A stretch of 64,000 nucleotides of DNA from Bacillus sp. B-jedd. GTDB lineage: Bacteria > Bacillota > Bacilli > Bacillales > Cytobacillaceae. The translations under genes were made by a program, and so were the position numbers. Below are positions 36,305-45,348 of the stretch, piece by piece. The notes beneath the pieces were generated by a model. That model made no database searches. It saw only the letters and a program-made list of their open reading frames with translations, and was not told the DNA's origin. Each line of letters starts with the position of its first letter. The first letter of the stretch is position 1. The stretch spans positions 2,439,001 to 2,503,000 of the forward strand of contig NZ_CCXR01000001.1 in assembly GCF_000821085.1 (NCBI RefSeq), written 5' to 3'.

Positions 36305-36881
36305 ATTGAAAATGATGGAGAATGGTTTCAACTGCCTTGTTTTTGATAATAAGATTCCCATACTCTTCAAGTACATACGGACTAAGTATGGAAGCATGAC
36401 CGAATTCAGCCATGATGGCCGCGTTCCTTTCAGGCTTATCAATTTGCTCTTCAAAAATAAGATAATAAAGGCCGTTCATATAATAAAGGCTTCCGCCAGA
36501 TGCCGCTACTGGTGCAAGTCTTTTCGCCAGCTGGATGATATCTTCAAAGGTATCAAACTCAAATAATAGCTTTTCATATCCTTCAACCGTAACCTGCATT
36601 TCTATAAAACCATCGTAAAGATGTTCTTCTTCATCCGAAACTGCATTGACAGTAATAATCATAATCATTCCTTGGGCCTGGAGCGAAAATACTTCAACAG
36701 CAACTGAGCCATGTATTTCAACTTCAAGCTCTTCGCTGGCTTCTTCAAGCATATCCTGAAAAAGCTGCCGCCATTTTAGAGAATCCTTTATAATATCCTC
36801 CTTGGACAATCCCCTTTCAAAAAGGTCGTCAGAGGTTATAAAAATCTTTATTTTATTTCCCGTAATACGTTCCAACCTCAT
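36303..36881 (-). CDS. mecB: MecA-like adaptor protein MecB (YpbH)
   Basis: A 192-residue adaptor of the MecA family, which delivers substrates to the ClpC protease. An N-terminal substrate-binding domain (MRLERITGNKIKIFITSDDL) is joined by a short acidic linker to the C-terminal ClpC-binding domain (about residues 90-190, FDTFEDIIQLAKRL and GSLYYMNGLYYL). It is shorter than MecA and sits beside the ypb genes, which favours the paralogue YpbH. The TTG at 36899 is replaced by the ATG at 36881 behind a GGGGG-type site. Confidence 0.85.
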   Translation of the reverse strand: MRLERITGNKIKIFITSDDLFERGLSKEDIIKDSLKWRQLFQDMLEEASEELEVEIHGSVAVEVFSLQAQGMIMIITVNAVSDEEEHLYDGFIEMQVTVEGYEKLLFEFDTFEDIIQLAKRLAPVAASGGSLYYMNGLYYLIFEEQIDKPERNAAIMAEFGHASILSPYVLEEYGNLIIKNKAVETILHHFQ

Positions 36882-36953
36882 GCTCCCGCCCCCTGCCAAG
36901 ACTTTACTCTTGTTTATAGTTTATGTCGCGGCGCAAGGTTGGTGAATCATTCA

Positions 36954-37853
36954 CTAAGGGCGTTCTTTTTTTGCCAGCCATTTCTCCCATTCATCGGGAT
37001 CATCCCCAATGGACATTTCACTGTGCCATTCAGAACCAGTCTTCTCCTGCAGGTCTGCAGGAATGCCTGAAATCCCAATTTTAAGCTGCGGGAATAAGGA
37101 TCCGTAATGTTTAGATAAAGACAAACAATCCTCCATGTTTTTTTCGCCTGCAAAAGACAAAAACAGAAAATGAGGCTCGAACTTTCTGACAGCCTCTTCT
37201 AAATCTTCCTTTCCAATTCTCCCTGCCAAGTAAACGGCATCATATCCCTTTAATTTCAAAAAACAGAAGAAGCACAAAAACTCCAGTTCATTGCCCTGCT
37301 CTAAAGAAACTGCCATTGCTTTTGGCTGAATTGAACTTTTCCTCGCGCACTGGGAGACGATGCCCAACCTTGCGCGAAAAAAAGCCATCCCGAAACAATA
37401 ACTCGCGGAGTCCATTTTTTGCATATCTTTAAGCTTATTCAATTCTTTGATGGCCGGTATCAGGATATGTTCCAATACTGCCTCAATTGAAAATAGTTTA
37501 AAACAAGTGTCCATTGCAATATTGGCACTTTCCTCATCAAAAACGTTACATGCATCTATTATTTCCTGAATATAATGGTCCGCCTGGGTAAGGACGGCGC
37601 CATTAGTATCCTTCTGCCCACGGGAAACCTCAATCTGGGCAGCTGCCTGACTAATTGTAAATCCTTTTTCAACTTTCTCAAGTACATTTTGCAACAGAAA
37701 AATTTGCTCTTCGGAATATAAGCGGTGTCCTGATTCATTTCGATGCGGCGAAATAATATTATACCGTTTTTCCCATGCCCTTAAGGTACCTGGTTTAATT
37801 CCCAGGATGGAAGAGGCAGCTTTTATATTGTATTTTCCTTTTCCTCGCTTCAC
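36954..37853 (-). CDS. MerR-type regulator with degenerate cobalamin-binding-like domain
   Basis: A 299-residue protein. Residues 7-75 form a MerR winged helix (LGIKPGTLRAWEKRYNI, then NESGHRLYSEEQI). Residues about 90-170 resemble the helical upper domain and 175-290 the Rossmann-like domain of CarH/LitR cobalamin photoreceptors. The residues that bind B12 there are missing: the W-x9-EH motif is not found in the helical part, and the GExHE-type axial histidine segment reads EQGNELEFL. It may use another ligand or none. Start is a GTG 11 bases after GGAGGT. DNA target unknown; neighbours are mecB and ypbG in the same direction. Confidence 0.7.
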   Translation of the reverse strand: MKRGKGKYNIKAASSILGIKPGTLRAWEKRYNIISPHRNESGHRLYSEEQIFLLQNVLEKVEKGFTISQAAAQIEVSRGQKDTNGAVLTQADHYIQEIIDACNVFDEESANIAMDTCFKLFSIEAVLEHILIPAIKELNKLKDMQKMDSASYCFGMAFFRARLGIVSQCARKSSIQPKAMAVSLEQGNELEFLCFFCFLKLKGYDAVYLAGRIGKEDLEEAVRKFEPHFLFLSFAGEKNMEDCLSLSKHYGSLFPQLKIGISGIPADLQEKTGSEWHSEMSIGDDPDEWEKWLAKKERP

Positions 37854-37897
37854 GAAGAATCATTACCTCCAATAACATCAATCATTTTTTGCCAAGA

Positions 37898-38674
37898 TTA
37901 CTTCCCCGAATGGCGAATGGTTAATAGATGGCTTTCCGCCCGGGCGCCAAGCCTGAGGGGGATTGCAGTTGTTCCAAATCCGTTACTAGTCAAAATAACG
38001 GTGCCTCCCCTCGTTTCAATCCCTCCCTTTTTATACGGTCCAAAGCCAAAAATCCTTATTTGGCCGCCGTGCGTATGTCCGCTTAATATGAGGGCTATCT
38101 TGTCCACTGGGGACACCTTTTCTATAATGGCTGGATTGTGGCTCACTAGGATTGTAAACCAGCCGGGTTCTGCATCGCTTAATGCTAAATCTAGCCTGTC
38201 TCTCTCAAGTCCTACATCATCTACCCCTGCAATGATCAGCTTCTCCCCTTCGGCCGATTCGAATGCTGTTGCAGTATTGTCGAGAATTTTAACATTCAAA
38301 TCCAAGAGAAGGGCATCGAGGTCCCTGTATTCTCCTTCATAGTCGTTATTCCCCCACACAAAATAAACCGGGCCAAGGATTTTAAGCATTTCTATATTTT
38401 CTTTTACTCTTTCAATCGGAACGCCTTTTTCTCTCAAATCTCCGCCAATAATGACTATATCGGCTTTCCCCTTAACACTTGAAATGAACTTTCCCGAAAG
38501 TTGCCGTTTGTGAATGTCTGAAATAAAGAATATTTTTATAGATCCAAGCGATTTCGGAAAATCGCTGAAACCTAATTCCTGTTCCTTAATGTTTTCCTCA
38601 AAAGCCAAATAAGACATGTACATTAGGAGCGACATCCCTGCAGCAGCTATTGCCGCCAGAATCAAAATACCCAT
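37898..38674 (-). CDS. ypbG: Calcineurin-like metallophosphoesterase YpbG
   Basis: A 258-residue membrane-anchored phosphoesterase. An N-terminal hydrophobic helix (residues 2-22) is followed by the five metal-binding blocks of the family: ISDIH (D53, H55), GGDLRE, GNNDYEGE, VSHNPAI and SGHTHGGQI. Substrate unknown; relatives act on nucleotides or on lipid-linked UDP sugars. AGGAGGGG precedes the ATG by 7 bases. It lies 19 bases after the small membrane gene at 38694-39056, with which it is probably co-transcribed. Confidence 0.85.
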   Translation of the reverse strand: MGILILAAIAAAGMSLLMYMSYLAFEENIKEQELGFSDFPKSLGSIKIFFISDIHKRQLSGKFISSVKGKADIVIIGGDLREKGVPIERVKENIEMLKILGPVYFVWGNNDYEGEYRDLDALLLDLNVKILDNTATAFESAEGEKLIIAGVDDVGLERDRLDLALSDAEPGWFTILVSHNPAIIEKVSPVDKIALILSGHTHGGQIRIFGFGPYKKGGIETRGGTVILTSNGFGTTAIPLRLGARAESHLLTIRHSGK

Positions 38675-38693
38675 CTGTATGCCCCTCCTTCAA

Positions 38694-39056
38694 TTAAAAG
38701 TATATGGAAATAATACCATAAAGAAGGCCTAATCCGAAGTATAGAACAGCATGGATCGGAGAAAAGGAAAAAAGGGCTGCAAAAATCAGGAGAATACCAG
38801 TGCCAGCTATGATTTTGGCTGCAAGGGTATCCGCCTGTCCCTGTTCCTTGCCGAACCCGAGGAAGCACCTGAATAACCGTGCATTCATGACTGTGCCAGT
38901 AAAGCCCGCGACAGAGGAAGCCAGAAATTTTACCGGATTGAAAATAAATTCCAGAAGCATGGCCTGAATGGTATTTGAGCCTTCAATAACCGTCCATTCT
39001 ATCAATAAGTATCCGCAAAAATAAGAAATAACCATACAATATATGTTCAGCTTCAT
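38694..39056 (-). CDS. Uncharacterised small membrane protein
   Basis: A 120-residue protein with about four hydrophobic segments (residues 4-22, 33-58, 80-96 and 102-119), no catalytic motif and no name I recognise. The ATG at 39056 lies 6 bases after GGGGGG, partly inside the terminator of the upstream CBS gene. It directly precedes ypbG in the same direction, so it may be a membrane partner of that phosphoesterase. I do not know it from the B. subtilis ypb region. Confidence 0.6.
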   Translation of the reverse strand: MKLNIYCMVISYFCGYLLIEWTVIEGSNTIQAMLLEFIFNPVKFLASSVAGFTGTVMNARLFRCFLGFGKEQGQADTLAAKIIAGTGILLIFAALFSFSPIHAVLYFGLGLLYGIISIYF

Positions 39057-39057
39057 C

Positions 39058-39089
39058 AAAAACCCCCCATACCCTAAGTGTATGAGGGG
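39058..39089 (-). terminator. Terminator of the CBS-domain gene
   Basis: CCCCTCATA and TATGGGGGG pair (one G-T) around a 9-base loop on the minus strand, followed by TTTTTG, about 20 bases after the stop at 39110. Confidence 0.7.
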
Positions 39090-39109
39090 AGAAGAATATC
39101 TTTCACTGC

Positions 39110-39745
39110 CTATTCATCTTCATAAATATTCAGGATGCGAAAACCATGCTCTTCTAATTTTCGGATAAACTTATCTATATTATCTTTTTTCTCAACTTTC
39201 ATGACAATTCTCCTGACAAGTTTGTCTGTTTCATCAAATGTAACGAGAGAAATAATATGTTCATGGAACTGATGGGCGATCTCCGCAAGGCGGGCAATCC
39301 TTCCCTCAGTTTCCACAGAAGTAAAAGCAATCCTCACTCCGGGCCGATTCATTCCAAACGCACTTTCAAACTGTTTGAGTACTTCGAATCGTGTAACGGC
39401 GCCCAGAAATTTCCTCTCTTTATCGACTACCGCTAACAGTGGAAAGTTCCGTAAACTCATCAACGTATTTTCGAACATCTCCCCTCCTTCGAGATAAACA
39501 TCCCGGTGGGTCGCAATATCTGCGATCAGGGTTTCTTCAAGGAAAGCTTCCTTGGTTTTGCCTGATAGAAAAAATTCCTCATAAATTCTGTACCTTGTCA
39601 CAATGCCGGCATATTGCTCACCTTCAAGGACAGGAAGGCCATCAATTTGGTGCTCTTCTAGGCGGTCGAGGGCAATTTTTACCTTGTCTGCACTCTGTAC
39701 AGTATGAGTATTGAATTTAGGAATCATAATGCTTTTCACAAACAT
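39110..39745 (-). CDS. CBS-CBS-ACT domain protein (AcuB-like)
   Basis: A 211-residue protein with two CBS motifs (about residues 1-60 and 75-130; VLEGEQYAGIVTRYRIYEE and VVDKERKFLGAVTRFEVLKQ), forming a Bateman module that usually binds adenine nucleotides, then a C-terminal ACT-like domain (about 138-208). The layout and length match AcuB of the acetoin cluster, but sequence similarity looks distant, so no symbol is given. A regulatory sensor is inferred. Start behind GAGGTGATG. Monocistronic with its own terminator. Confidence 0.75.
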   Translation of the reverse strand: MFVKSIMIPKFNTHTVQSADKVKIALDRLEEHQIDGLPVLEGEQYAGIVTRYRIYEEFFLSGKTKEAFLEETLIADIATHRDVYLEGGEMFENTLMSLRNFPLLAVVDKERKFLGAVTRFEVLKQFESAFGMNRPGVRIAFTSVETEGRIARLAEIAHQFHEHIISLVTFDETDKLVRRIVMKVEKKDNIDKFIRKLEEHGFRILNIYEDE

Positions 39746-39843
39746 TTTTCATCACCTCATATTAAATGTCATAACCCACTCTAAATATTCAACATGCAGA
39801 TTGTAAATCCTTTATTTGGTTGGATGATTCCTCGACTATAAAA

Positions 39844-39873
39844 ATAAAAGCAGCCCGGGTTATCCCGGACTGC
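39844..39873 (-). terminator. Terminator of ypbF
   Basis: GCAGTCCGGG and CCCGGGCTGC pair with one G-T around a 4-base loop on the minus strand, followed by TTTTATTTTTA, directly after the ypbF stop. Confidence 0.85.
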
Positions 39874-39875
39874 CT

Positions 39876-40334
39876 CTACTTTTTTTCATGGTACAAATTG
39901 ATATCATATTCCCTTTTCATCATTTCGAAAACAAGATGCCTAGATTTCCATTCTTCTTCCTTTTTCCAAAGATCTTTACTCCGGTCAACAATTTCACATC
40001 TTAACTCATGAAATTCTTTTTCCTTTTTATCTCTTTGTTCTTTATAAATAATCATGGCGCCATAAAGTGAGAATGTCGCAATCAAAAAATAGAAATTTGC
40101 CCCTTTCTGAACAAAAGCAGAAAACATCGCATAAAAAGAATACGAATAGGATAGGACAATCGTTTGGTAAGTATAAAAAAGAAAAAGGCCAGTCATCATC
40201 AGTGTGGCGGCAATGGATAAATGGTGCTTTAGTTTCGCCTTTTCAAATTTTCTTTTTCGCTTGACTACATTATCAAGCATTTGTTTCGTTGCAAGGTCAG
40301 TTCGGTCATCAAGCTGTTTAATGGGCTCTTCCAT
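39876..40334 (-). CDS. ypbF: DUF2663 membrane protein YpbF
   Basis: A 152-residue protein of the DUF2663 (YpbF) family. Two transmembrane segments (about residues 40-62 and 75-97) are flanked by long, highly charged amphipathic helices rich in Lys and Glu. Function unknown. The frame opens at 40367, but the ATG at 40334 follows GGAGG by 6 bases. It lies between the CBS gene and the large repeat region preceding ypbE. Confidence 0.75.
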   Translation of the reverse strand: MEEPIKQLDDRTDLATKQMLDNVVKRKRKFEKAKLKHHLSIAATLMMTGLFLFYTYQTIVLSYSYSFYAMFSAFVQKGANFYFLIATFSLYGAMIIYKEQRDKKEKEFHELRCEIVDRSKDLWKKEEEWKSRHLVFEMMKREYDINLYHEKK

Positions 40335-40490
40335 GCTCTTCCTCCAATCATCCTGATTGGCCGGCAAATGTGCAGATTGGCCGCCTAATCTATCTATATG
40401 GGCCTGTCCCGATGAATATGAAAAAGGAAAGCATATGGTTGAGTTTTATATTTTAGGCTCAGTTAAAAGTGAGTGTTGATTTTCAATGAA

Positions 40491-40910
40491 GTTGATTGGA
40501 ACGGAGGGGACTGACTCCTCGAAAATGCTAGCGCATTTCCTTCGTGCGAAGTCCATTCGAGGAAGCTAGTTGTCCTGCGGGATGCAGCGGCACGTGGAGA
40601 CCCCTCGAAAAGCGGAAGTGCCTTGGGCAGCCCCGACAAGCGCTGGAGGGCCAGAAGGGGAAGTCGTTCTTTGACTTCACATTCGGGACCGAAGCGACCT
40701 CGAGGGGCTAGGCGCTGCAGCTGGACAAACAGGCGTCTAGGACGCCGTGGAGGCTCCATAAAGAATGCTCCTGCGCCACAGAATATTCGGGGAAGCGAAC
40801 CTTCAGCTCGTCGCAAAGCTGCACGAAGCGAATTCATGGATGTTTCTCATGAAGTTGGTTCAGGTGGATGCTTCGCCCCGCGGAAAGCATGTCCCCGGAG
40901 TGGAAATAAC
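40491..40910. repeat. GC-rich dispersed palindromic element, copy B, expanded
   Basis: The left end GTTGATTGGAACGGAGGGG and the right end CCCCGCGGAAAGCATG...GGAGTGGAAAT match the ends of copies A and C in reverse orientation. The interior keeps GACTCCT, TGTCCTGCGGG, CGTGGAGACCCC and GTGGAGGCTCC blocks, but the element is 420 bases instead of about 128. The extra length includes a CCTCGAA/TTCGAGG stem near 40517-40562 and a different repeat type at 40607-40728. It fills most of the 40335-40958 gap, which has no credible gene. Confidence 0.75.
40607..40728. repeat. Second-type repeat nested in copy B
   Basis: The segment runs from GAAAAGCGGAAGTGCC, through GCGCTGGAGGGCCAG and GGGACCGAAGCGACCTCGAG, to GGCTAGGCGCTGCAGCTGGAC. 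It resembles another dispersed non-coding repeat of Bacillus genomes, whose hallmark is the CTAGGCGCTGGAGCTGGAC end (recalled, not searched). It has no counterpart in copies A or C. Confidence 0.6.
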
Positions 40911-40958
40911 AATCAAGGATTACAGATCCTTATTTTAAAGGATATCCTTATTTACCAC

Positions 40959-41705
40959 CTATTTAATCGGAATTTTCAGTGTTTCGCCAACTTTAATTTC
41001 ATTTTCTTTTATTCCGTTTGCCTTGCGTATTATTTCGATTCCATCCTGTGATTTATAATAATTCATAGCAATTCTGAATAATGTTTCTCCCGGCTTTACA
41101 GTATGATAGAGCATTTTTTCACTGTTTGAGCTGGATTCACTCTTACTGCTTTGGGGTTTGGCCCCGATAGTTGAAGATGATGGCGTACCTGTTGAAGCAG
41201 ATTCTTCGGCCGTCTTATCCTGCTGCACTCCATCCTTCCCATCCGATTCGCTGATCTCTTCATCGGCCGGCAAAGCAGGCTGCTTAACATGCTCTTCTGG
41301 AACATCTTCCTCCTTCTGCCCACTGTCTTCATCTATCCCTTGTTCATTCTTTGTTTCTTCAGCATGTTCAGTATCCCGTGAACTTTCAGGGTTTTCCCCT
41401 CTTCCGCCATCAAGGACAACATTATCATAACCTCCACTTGCGGCTCCATTTGCGTTAATCGGTTTTGTTTTGGATTCGCCCCAATACGAGATGATAGAAA
41501 ACACGGTAAGAGGCAGCAGGATAAAAAACAGCACAAGCAGTCGGATAACAGGATATTTTAGCTTTACAGCCGTTTTCTTTTTCGCATGGCGATGGACTCT
41601 GGCCCTCGGAGGCAATTCTGATGTCCTTGCTGCCGCGGGTTTTACTCTATCAATCCGCTGGCGGTGCTTCTCTATCTGCTCCCGATAGGATTCTTCTTTA
41701 TTCAT
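40959..41705 (-). CDS. ypbE: LysM-domain membrane protein YpbE
   Basis: A 248-residue protein with a basic cytoplasmic N terminus, one transmembrane segment (about residues 52-72), a long low-complexity linker rich in Glu, Asp, Ser, Lys and Thr (75-200), and a C-terminal LysM domain (about 203-247, YHTVKPGETLFRIAMNYY) that binds peptidoglycan. The architecture and position match YpbE; role unknown. The ATG at 41705 lies 8 bases after AGGTGG and overlaps the ypbD stop by 8 bases. Confidence 0.85.
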   Translation of the reverse strand: MNKEESYREQIEKHRQRIDRVKPAAARTSELPPRARVHRHAKKKTAVKLKYPVIRLLVLFFILLPLTVFSIISYWGESKTKPINANGAASGGYDNVVLDGGRGENPESSRDTEHAEETKNEQGIDEDSGQKEEDVPEEHVKQPALPADEEISESDGKDGVQQDKTAEESASTGTPSSSTIGAKPQSSKSESSSNSEKMLYHTVKPGETLFRIAMNYYKSQDGIEIIRKANGIKENEIKVGETLKIPIK

Positions 41706-42291
41706 TCTCCAAGCCACCTTTTACATTTTTTAACTTCAAGATGATGCCTAAGGCAAAATCTATGACAAAGTGCATGACAACCGTTACAGCAAGGTTACCT
41801 GTCCAGCTGTATATTGCTCCGATACAAAAACTGAGAACGACAATATTTAAAAACAAGAACCAATTAAACAGATAGCGGTAATGAATCACCGCAAAAATGA
41901 TACTTGCAATAATAAGGCCAGTTTTTTCCTGAATAATTCCCCTGAAGAGGATTTCCTCACTTATAGCAACAACCATTGCGATTAAGGCAATATGCGGGAT
42001 GCTTCTGCCAGAAAATATTTTATCATTCAATCCGCCATCATCGAAATAGGAAAACGGGAGCATTCGCATCATCACCATATCCAGTGCGACAACAGCCAAG
42101 CCTGCCGGTAACCCGATTGTATATACCGCGCTGTCAGACCAATCAAATAAATTAAGAAAATTATTTTCGCCTGGCAAAAGCAAGCTTAAGATAATAGAAA
42201 TTCCAATAAGAGCCAATTGGGTAGCGTATAAATGGAAAAGCAATTCCTTATCAGTTAATTGACTTATTAATTCCTTGTGCCTATTCTTCAT
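41698..42291 (-). CDS. ypbD: CPBP-family intramembrane metalloprotease YpbD
   Basis: A 197-residue multi-pass protein of the CPBP/Abi (CaaX-protease-like) family. The catalytic motifs are EEILFRG (E112, E113, R117), H137 in VIHYRY, and H174 with D178 in MHFVIDF. Substrate unknown. A GTG at 42300 is in frame; the ATG at 42291 with AGGTG spacing is preferred. It overlaps the end of recS by 11 bases and the start of ypbE by 8, so recS-ypbD-ypbE are translationally coupled. Confidence 0.87.
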   Translation of the reverse strand: MKNRHKELISQLTDKELLFHLYATQLALIGISIILSLLLPGENNFLNLFDWSDSAVYTIGLPAGLAVVALDMVMMRMLPFSYFDDGGLNDKIFSGRSIPHIALIAMVVAISEEILFRGIIQEKTGLIIASIIFAVIHYRYLFNWFLFLNIVVLSFCIGAIYSWTGNLAVTVVMHFVIDFALGIILKLKNVKGGLENE

Positions 42292-43783
42292 ATACTTCAC
42301 CTGTCAAAAGCTCCGTCAGCCTTTCCTTCCATTCTATGGGTTTTTTGGCTTCCGGTAACCCCGTCTGGCCCCCTTCATAAAACTCTAAATCAAGGCCGCA
42401 AAAATCACAGCAATAAGGCCTCTGTCCGGGGAGAACACTTTCTTCGAAATAATCCAACAAATAATTCCGAAGACAGCCGTCAGTATCCACCCATTTTTTC
42501 ATCTGATAAATATTTTCTATTTTAGCGGTTGTTCTTGCCGATACATATTTTTTCGCTTTTACAGCAGTCTCACTCAAAGGAATTCCAGCTTCTTCTTCCA
42601 GGAAGGCTGTCATCCATCGGCTTTGAGTTTCTGTAAACCCGATCAATGAAAAGATCCCTTCAACCGCTTCTCCATTCATTTTGTTCTCCAGGTTCTGCCA
42701 CTCTGCCTGTAAAAAGAAGGCTTCCAATTGCTTAACTGAAGGTAATTCTCCCTCAGCCAGGAAAGATTGAAGCTGTTCATCTCCTTCCGTATAGAGCAAT
42801 ATAGCGATGGAGGGCTGTCCATCTCTGCCTGCCCTGCCAGCCTCCTGCAAGTATGACTCAATTTGCATGGGCATATGATAATGGATTACAAATCGGACAT
42901 CTTCCTTGTTTACTCCCATGCCAAATGCACTTGTTGCACAAATCATATCAAGTTGTCCATTTAAAAATTGCTCTTGGATTAAAATTCTCTGCTCTTGATC
43001 AAGGCCTCCATGATATGCCATCGTCCGTGCCAAGCCATTCCCTCTTAATAAGCCTGCCACTTCCTCTGCGGATTTCTTGCTGGAAAAATATATAATCCCA
43101 GGCCTTTTCAATGTTTTTGCCAGTACAATCGTTCTTTGTTTCTTCTCATTCTCGTCCTTGCACTTCTCGATATGGAAAGCAATGTTCGGGCGGTCTACAC
43201 TGGCCACAATCCTTGCTGCATTGCCAATACGCAATTTCCTGATAATATCTTCCCTTACATCAGGAGTTGCTGTCGCCGTCAGAGCAAGGGTAAGGGGGGC
43301 GCCAATCATCTCCCGAAAAGCGCCGAGTCTTAAGTAATCCGGCCTGAAATCGTACCCCCATTGGGAAATGCAATGTGCTTCATCAATTGCCAGCAAGGAG
43401 ATATTCAGCTTTTTAATCTTTTCAATCACAAAATCGACACCAAGCATTTCTGGCGATAGAAAGATAAACTTATAGATTTGCAGGTTGGCAAGGACCCGCC
43501 TTTTTTCAAGGGGAGATAAAAAGGAGTTCAATGCCACTACCCTTTTCTCCCCCCTTTTCAAAATCTGTTCAACTTGGTCCTGCATTAAGGACAGCAAGGG
43601 AGAAATGATCAGAACGCACCCCTCCATCAAGTAACCTGTCAATTGGAAACATACAGACTTCCCTGTCCCGGTCGGAAGCATGGCAAGAGTGTTTCGGCCA
43701 TCTAAAACGGACTGGATTGTTTCCTTTTGGCCGGTCCTGAAAGAGGTATGGCCAAAATATTGATAAAGCATTTTTTCAAGCAT
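42281..43783 (-). CDS. recS: RecQ-family DNA helicase RecS
   Basis: A 500-residue 3'-5' superfamily 2 helicase used in recombination and replication repair; RecS (YpbC) is the shorter RecQ paralogue of Bacillus. Walker A LPTGTGKS is at residues 36-43, DEAHCISQWG begins at 134, and motifs IV-VI (GIIYFSSKKSAEE, AYHGGLDQEQR, QEAGRAGRDGQPS) follow. A zinc-type CCDFCG cluster near residue 462 ends the protein; no HRDC domain is present, consistent with RecS. The ATG overlaps the ypbB stop by one base (TAATG). Confidence 0.93.
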   Translation of the reverse strand: MLEKMLYQYFGHTSFRTGQKETIQSVLDGRNTLAMLPTGTGKSVCFQLTGYLMEGCVLIISPLLSLMQDQVEQILKRGEKRVVALNSFLSPLEKRRVLANLQIYKFIFLSPEMLGVDFVIEKIKKLNISLLAIDEAHCISQWGYDFRPDYLRLGAFREMIGAPLTLALTATATPDVREDIIRKLRIGNAARIVASVDRPNIAFHIEKCKDENEKKQRTIVLAKTLKRPGIIYFSSKKSAEEVAGLLRGNGLARTMAYHGGLDQEQRILIQEQFLNGQLDMICATSAFGMGVNKEDVRFVIHYHMPMQIESYLQEAGRAGRDGQPSIAILLYTEGDEQLQSFLAEGELPSVKQLEAFFLQAEWQNLENKMNGEAVEGIFSLIGFTETQSRWMTAFLEEEAGIPLSETAVKAKKYVSARTTAKIENIYQMKKWVDTDGCLRNYLLDYFEESVLPGQRPYCCDFCGLDLEFYEGGQTGLPEAKKPIEWKERLTELLTGEVYEE

Positions 43784-44862
43784 TAGCGTTCACCAAACTT
43801 TGCAAGAATAAGTCGGATTTTAAAGTAGGTTATGCCCCCCGCCTTTTCTTTCAGGACGCGGAGCTGTCTAGTGGCAAGACCGGAAGATAGCTCAATAATT
43901 CTTTCAATTTCATCTGCCGTGACGAAGGGCTCAATGGGGAAACCAGGAATATTCAAGGTGATTTCAACAATATGGTCCTCTACGGTGCTGGACTTCAACC
44001 CTCTAACAGCCGCAATCGATTCTATACTTAATCCCTCTTTTAAGAATTTATAAGTTTGCTTCGCAGACTGAGTCAGCGGTAGCTCTTCACCGGCATCACC
44101 GGCTAACAGGGTTAATAAAGGGTAGTTTTCCGGTTTCTCGGCAAGCATTTTACATAAATAATGGAGAACTCCCAAAAATTCAAGATGGCAATAAAATTCA
44201 TCCATTTCGAGCTCACGTGCTGCCTGGGAGGTTGTCAAGCCCGCTGCCCTATACCCGGATAGCCTGAGGACGAGTATGTCAGGCCTTATTCCCCTTCCTT
44301 CCTCCAAAACATATTTAAGTTCTTTTAGCAGTTTTGCCGGCAATAGCCCGCGGTCCTGTGGATTCATATTTTTGAACAAGGATTTTATCCATTGCTGGGC
44401 ATCCCGCCCTTTTTGGATGGGAATATAGTTTGAATCATTTCTGGAAATATATGAACACACCTGCACAAGAAGTGAAAGCCTTTCCCATAATCGCCTGCCA
44501 AGCTGGTTGTATTTTAGCCCATCTAGATGAGGGGGCAGAGGGGACTGTTTAAGCAATGAGCTAAGGTAACGATTCCCATCATTAGTAAGCGAATAGCGCT
44601 GGCTATCCATCTCACTGATCAGATTCTGGTGAAGCAATTTGCTTACAACCCGCTCAAGATCTTTTCTTTCCAGTGCGCCAAAACTATGAAATAACGCTGA
44701 TAATGAATAAAGATGGGCATCCTGGATTGTTTGAGCTGACCTCTTCCCTTTAAATAAATGGAATATGGAATATATCGTCCGCTCTCCTTTTAATCGGGCG
44801 AGACAATAAAGTACCATCGTCTCAAAATACTGTAAAGGGGACTTTTCGGTAACTTTTTGCAT
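43783..44862 (-). CDS. ypbB: Helix-turn-helix protein YpbB
   Basis: A 359-residue soluble protein found next to recS in Bacillus. The C-terminal about 100 residues (TYKFLKEGLSIESIAAVRGL and SSTVEDHIVEI) form the helix-turn-helix_40 / HRDC-like helicase-associated domain, and the N terminus holds the family block LKGERTIYSIFHLFKGKRSAQT. It may supply RecS with a domain that other RecQ proteins carry in one chain, which is inference. The frame opens at 44934; the ATG at 44862 behind GGGTGA matches the family start. Divergent from fer. Confidence 0.85.
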   Translation of the reverse strand: MQKVTEKSPLQYFETMVLYCLARLKGERTIYSIFHLFKGKRSAQTIQDAHLYSLSALFHSFGALERKDLERVVSKLLHQNLISEMDSQRYSLTNDGNRYLSSLLKQSPLPPHLDGLKYNQLGRRLWERLSLLVQVCSYISRNDSNYIPIQKGRDAQQWIKSLFKNMNPQDRGLLPAKLLKELKYVLEEGRGIRPDILVLRLSGYRAAGLTTSQAARELEMDEFYCHLEFLGVLHYLCKMLAEKPENYPLLTLLAGDAGEELPLTQSAKQTYKFLKEGLSIESIAAVRGLKSSTVEDHIVEITLNIPGFPIEPFVTADEIERIIELSSGLATRQLRVLKEKAGGITYFKIRLILAKFGER

Positions 44863-44889
44863 AAAAATCACCCATCCGTAATCTAATAG

Positions 44890-45333
<444 letters not shown>

Positions 45334-45348
45334 TTTCCTAATGTACAT

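Noticed and set aside
40463..40837. 124-residue minus-strand frame with Arg/Pro-rich product
   Set aside because: It lies inside the GC-rich repeat (copy B), has odd composition, no ribosome binding site and no family resemblance; the open frame results from high GC.
40623..41051. 142-residue plus-strand frame
   Set aside because: It covers the repeat and runs antisense into the 3' end of ypbE; no ribosome binding site and low-complexity composition.
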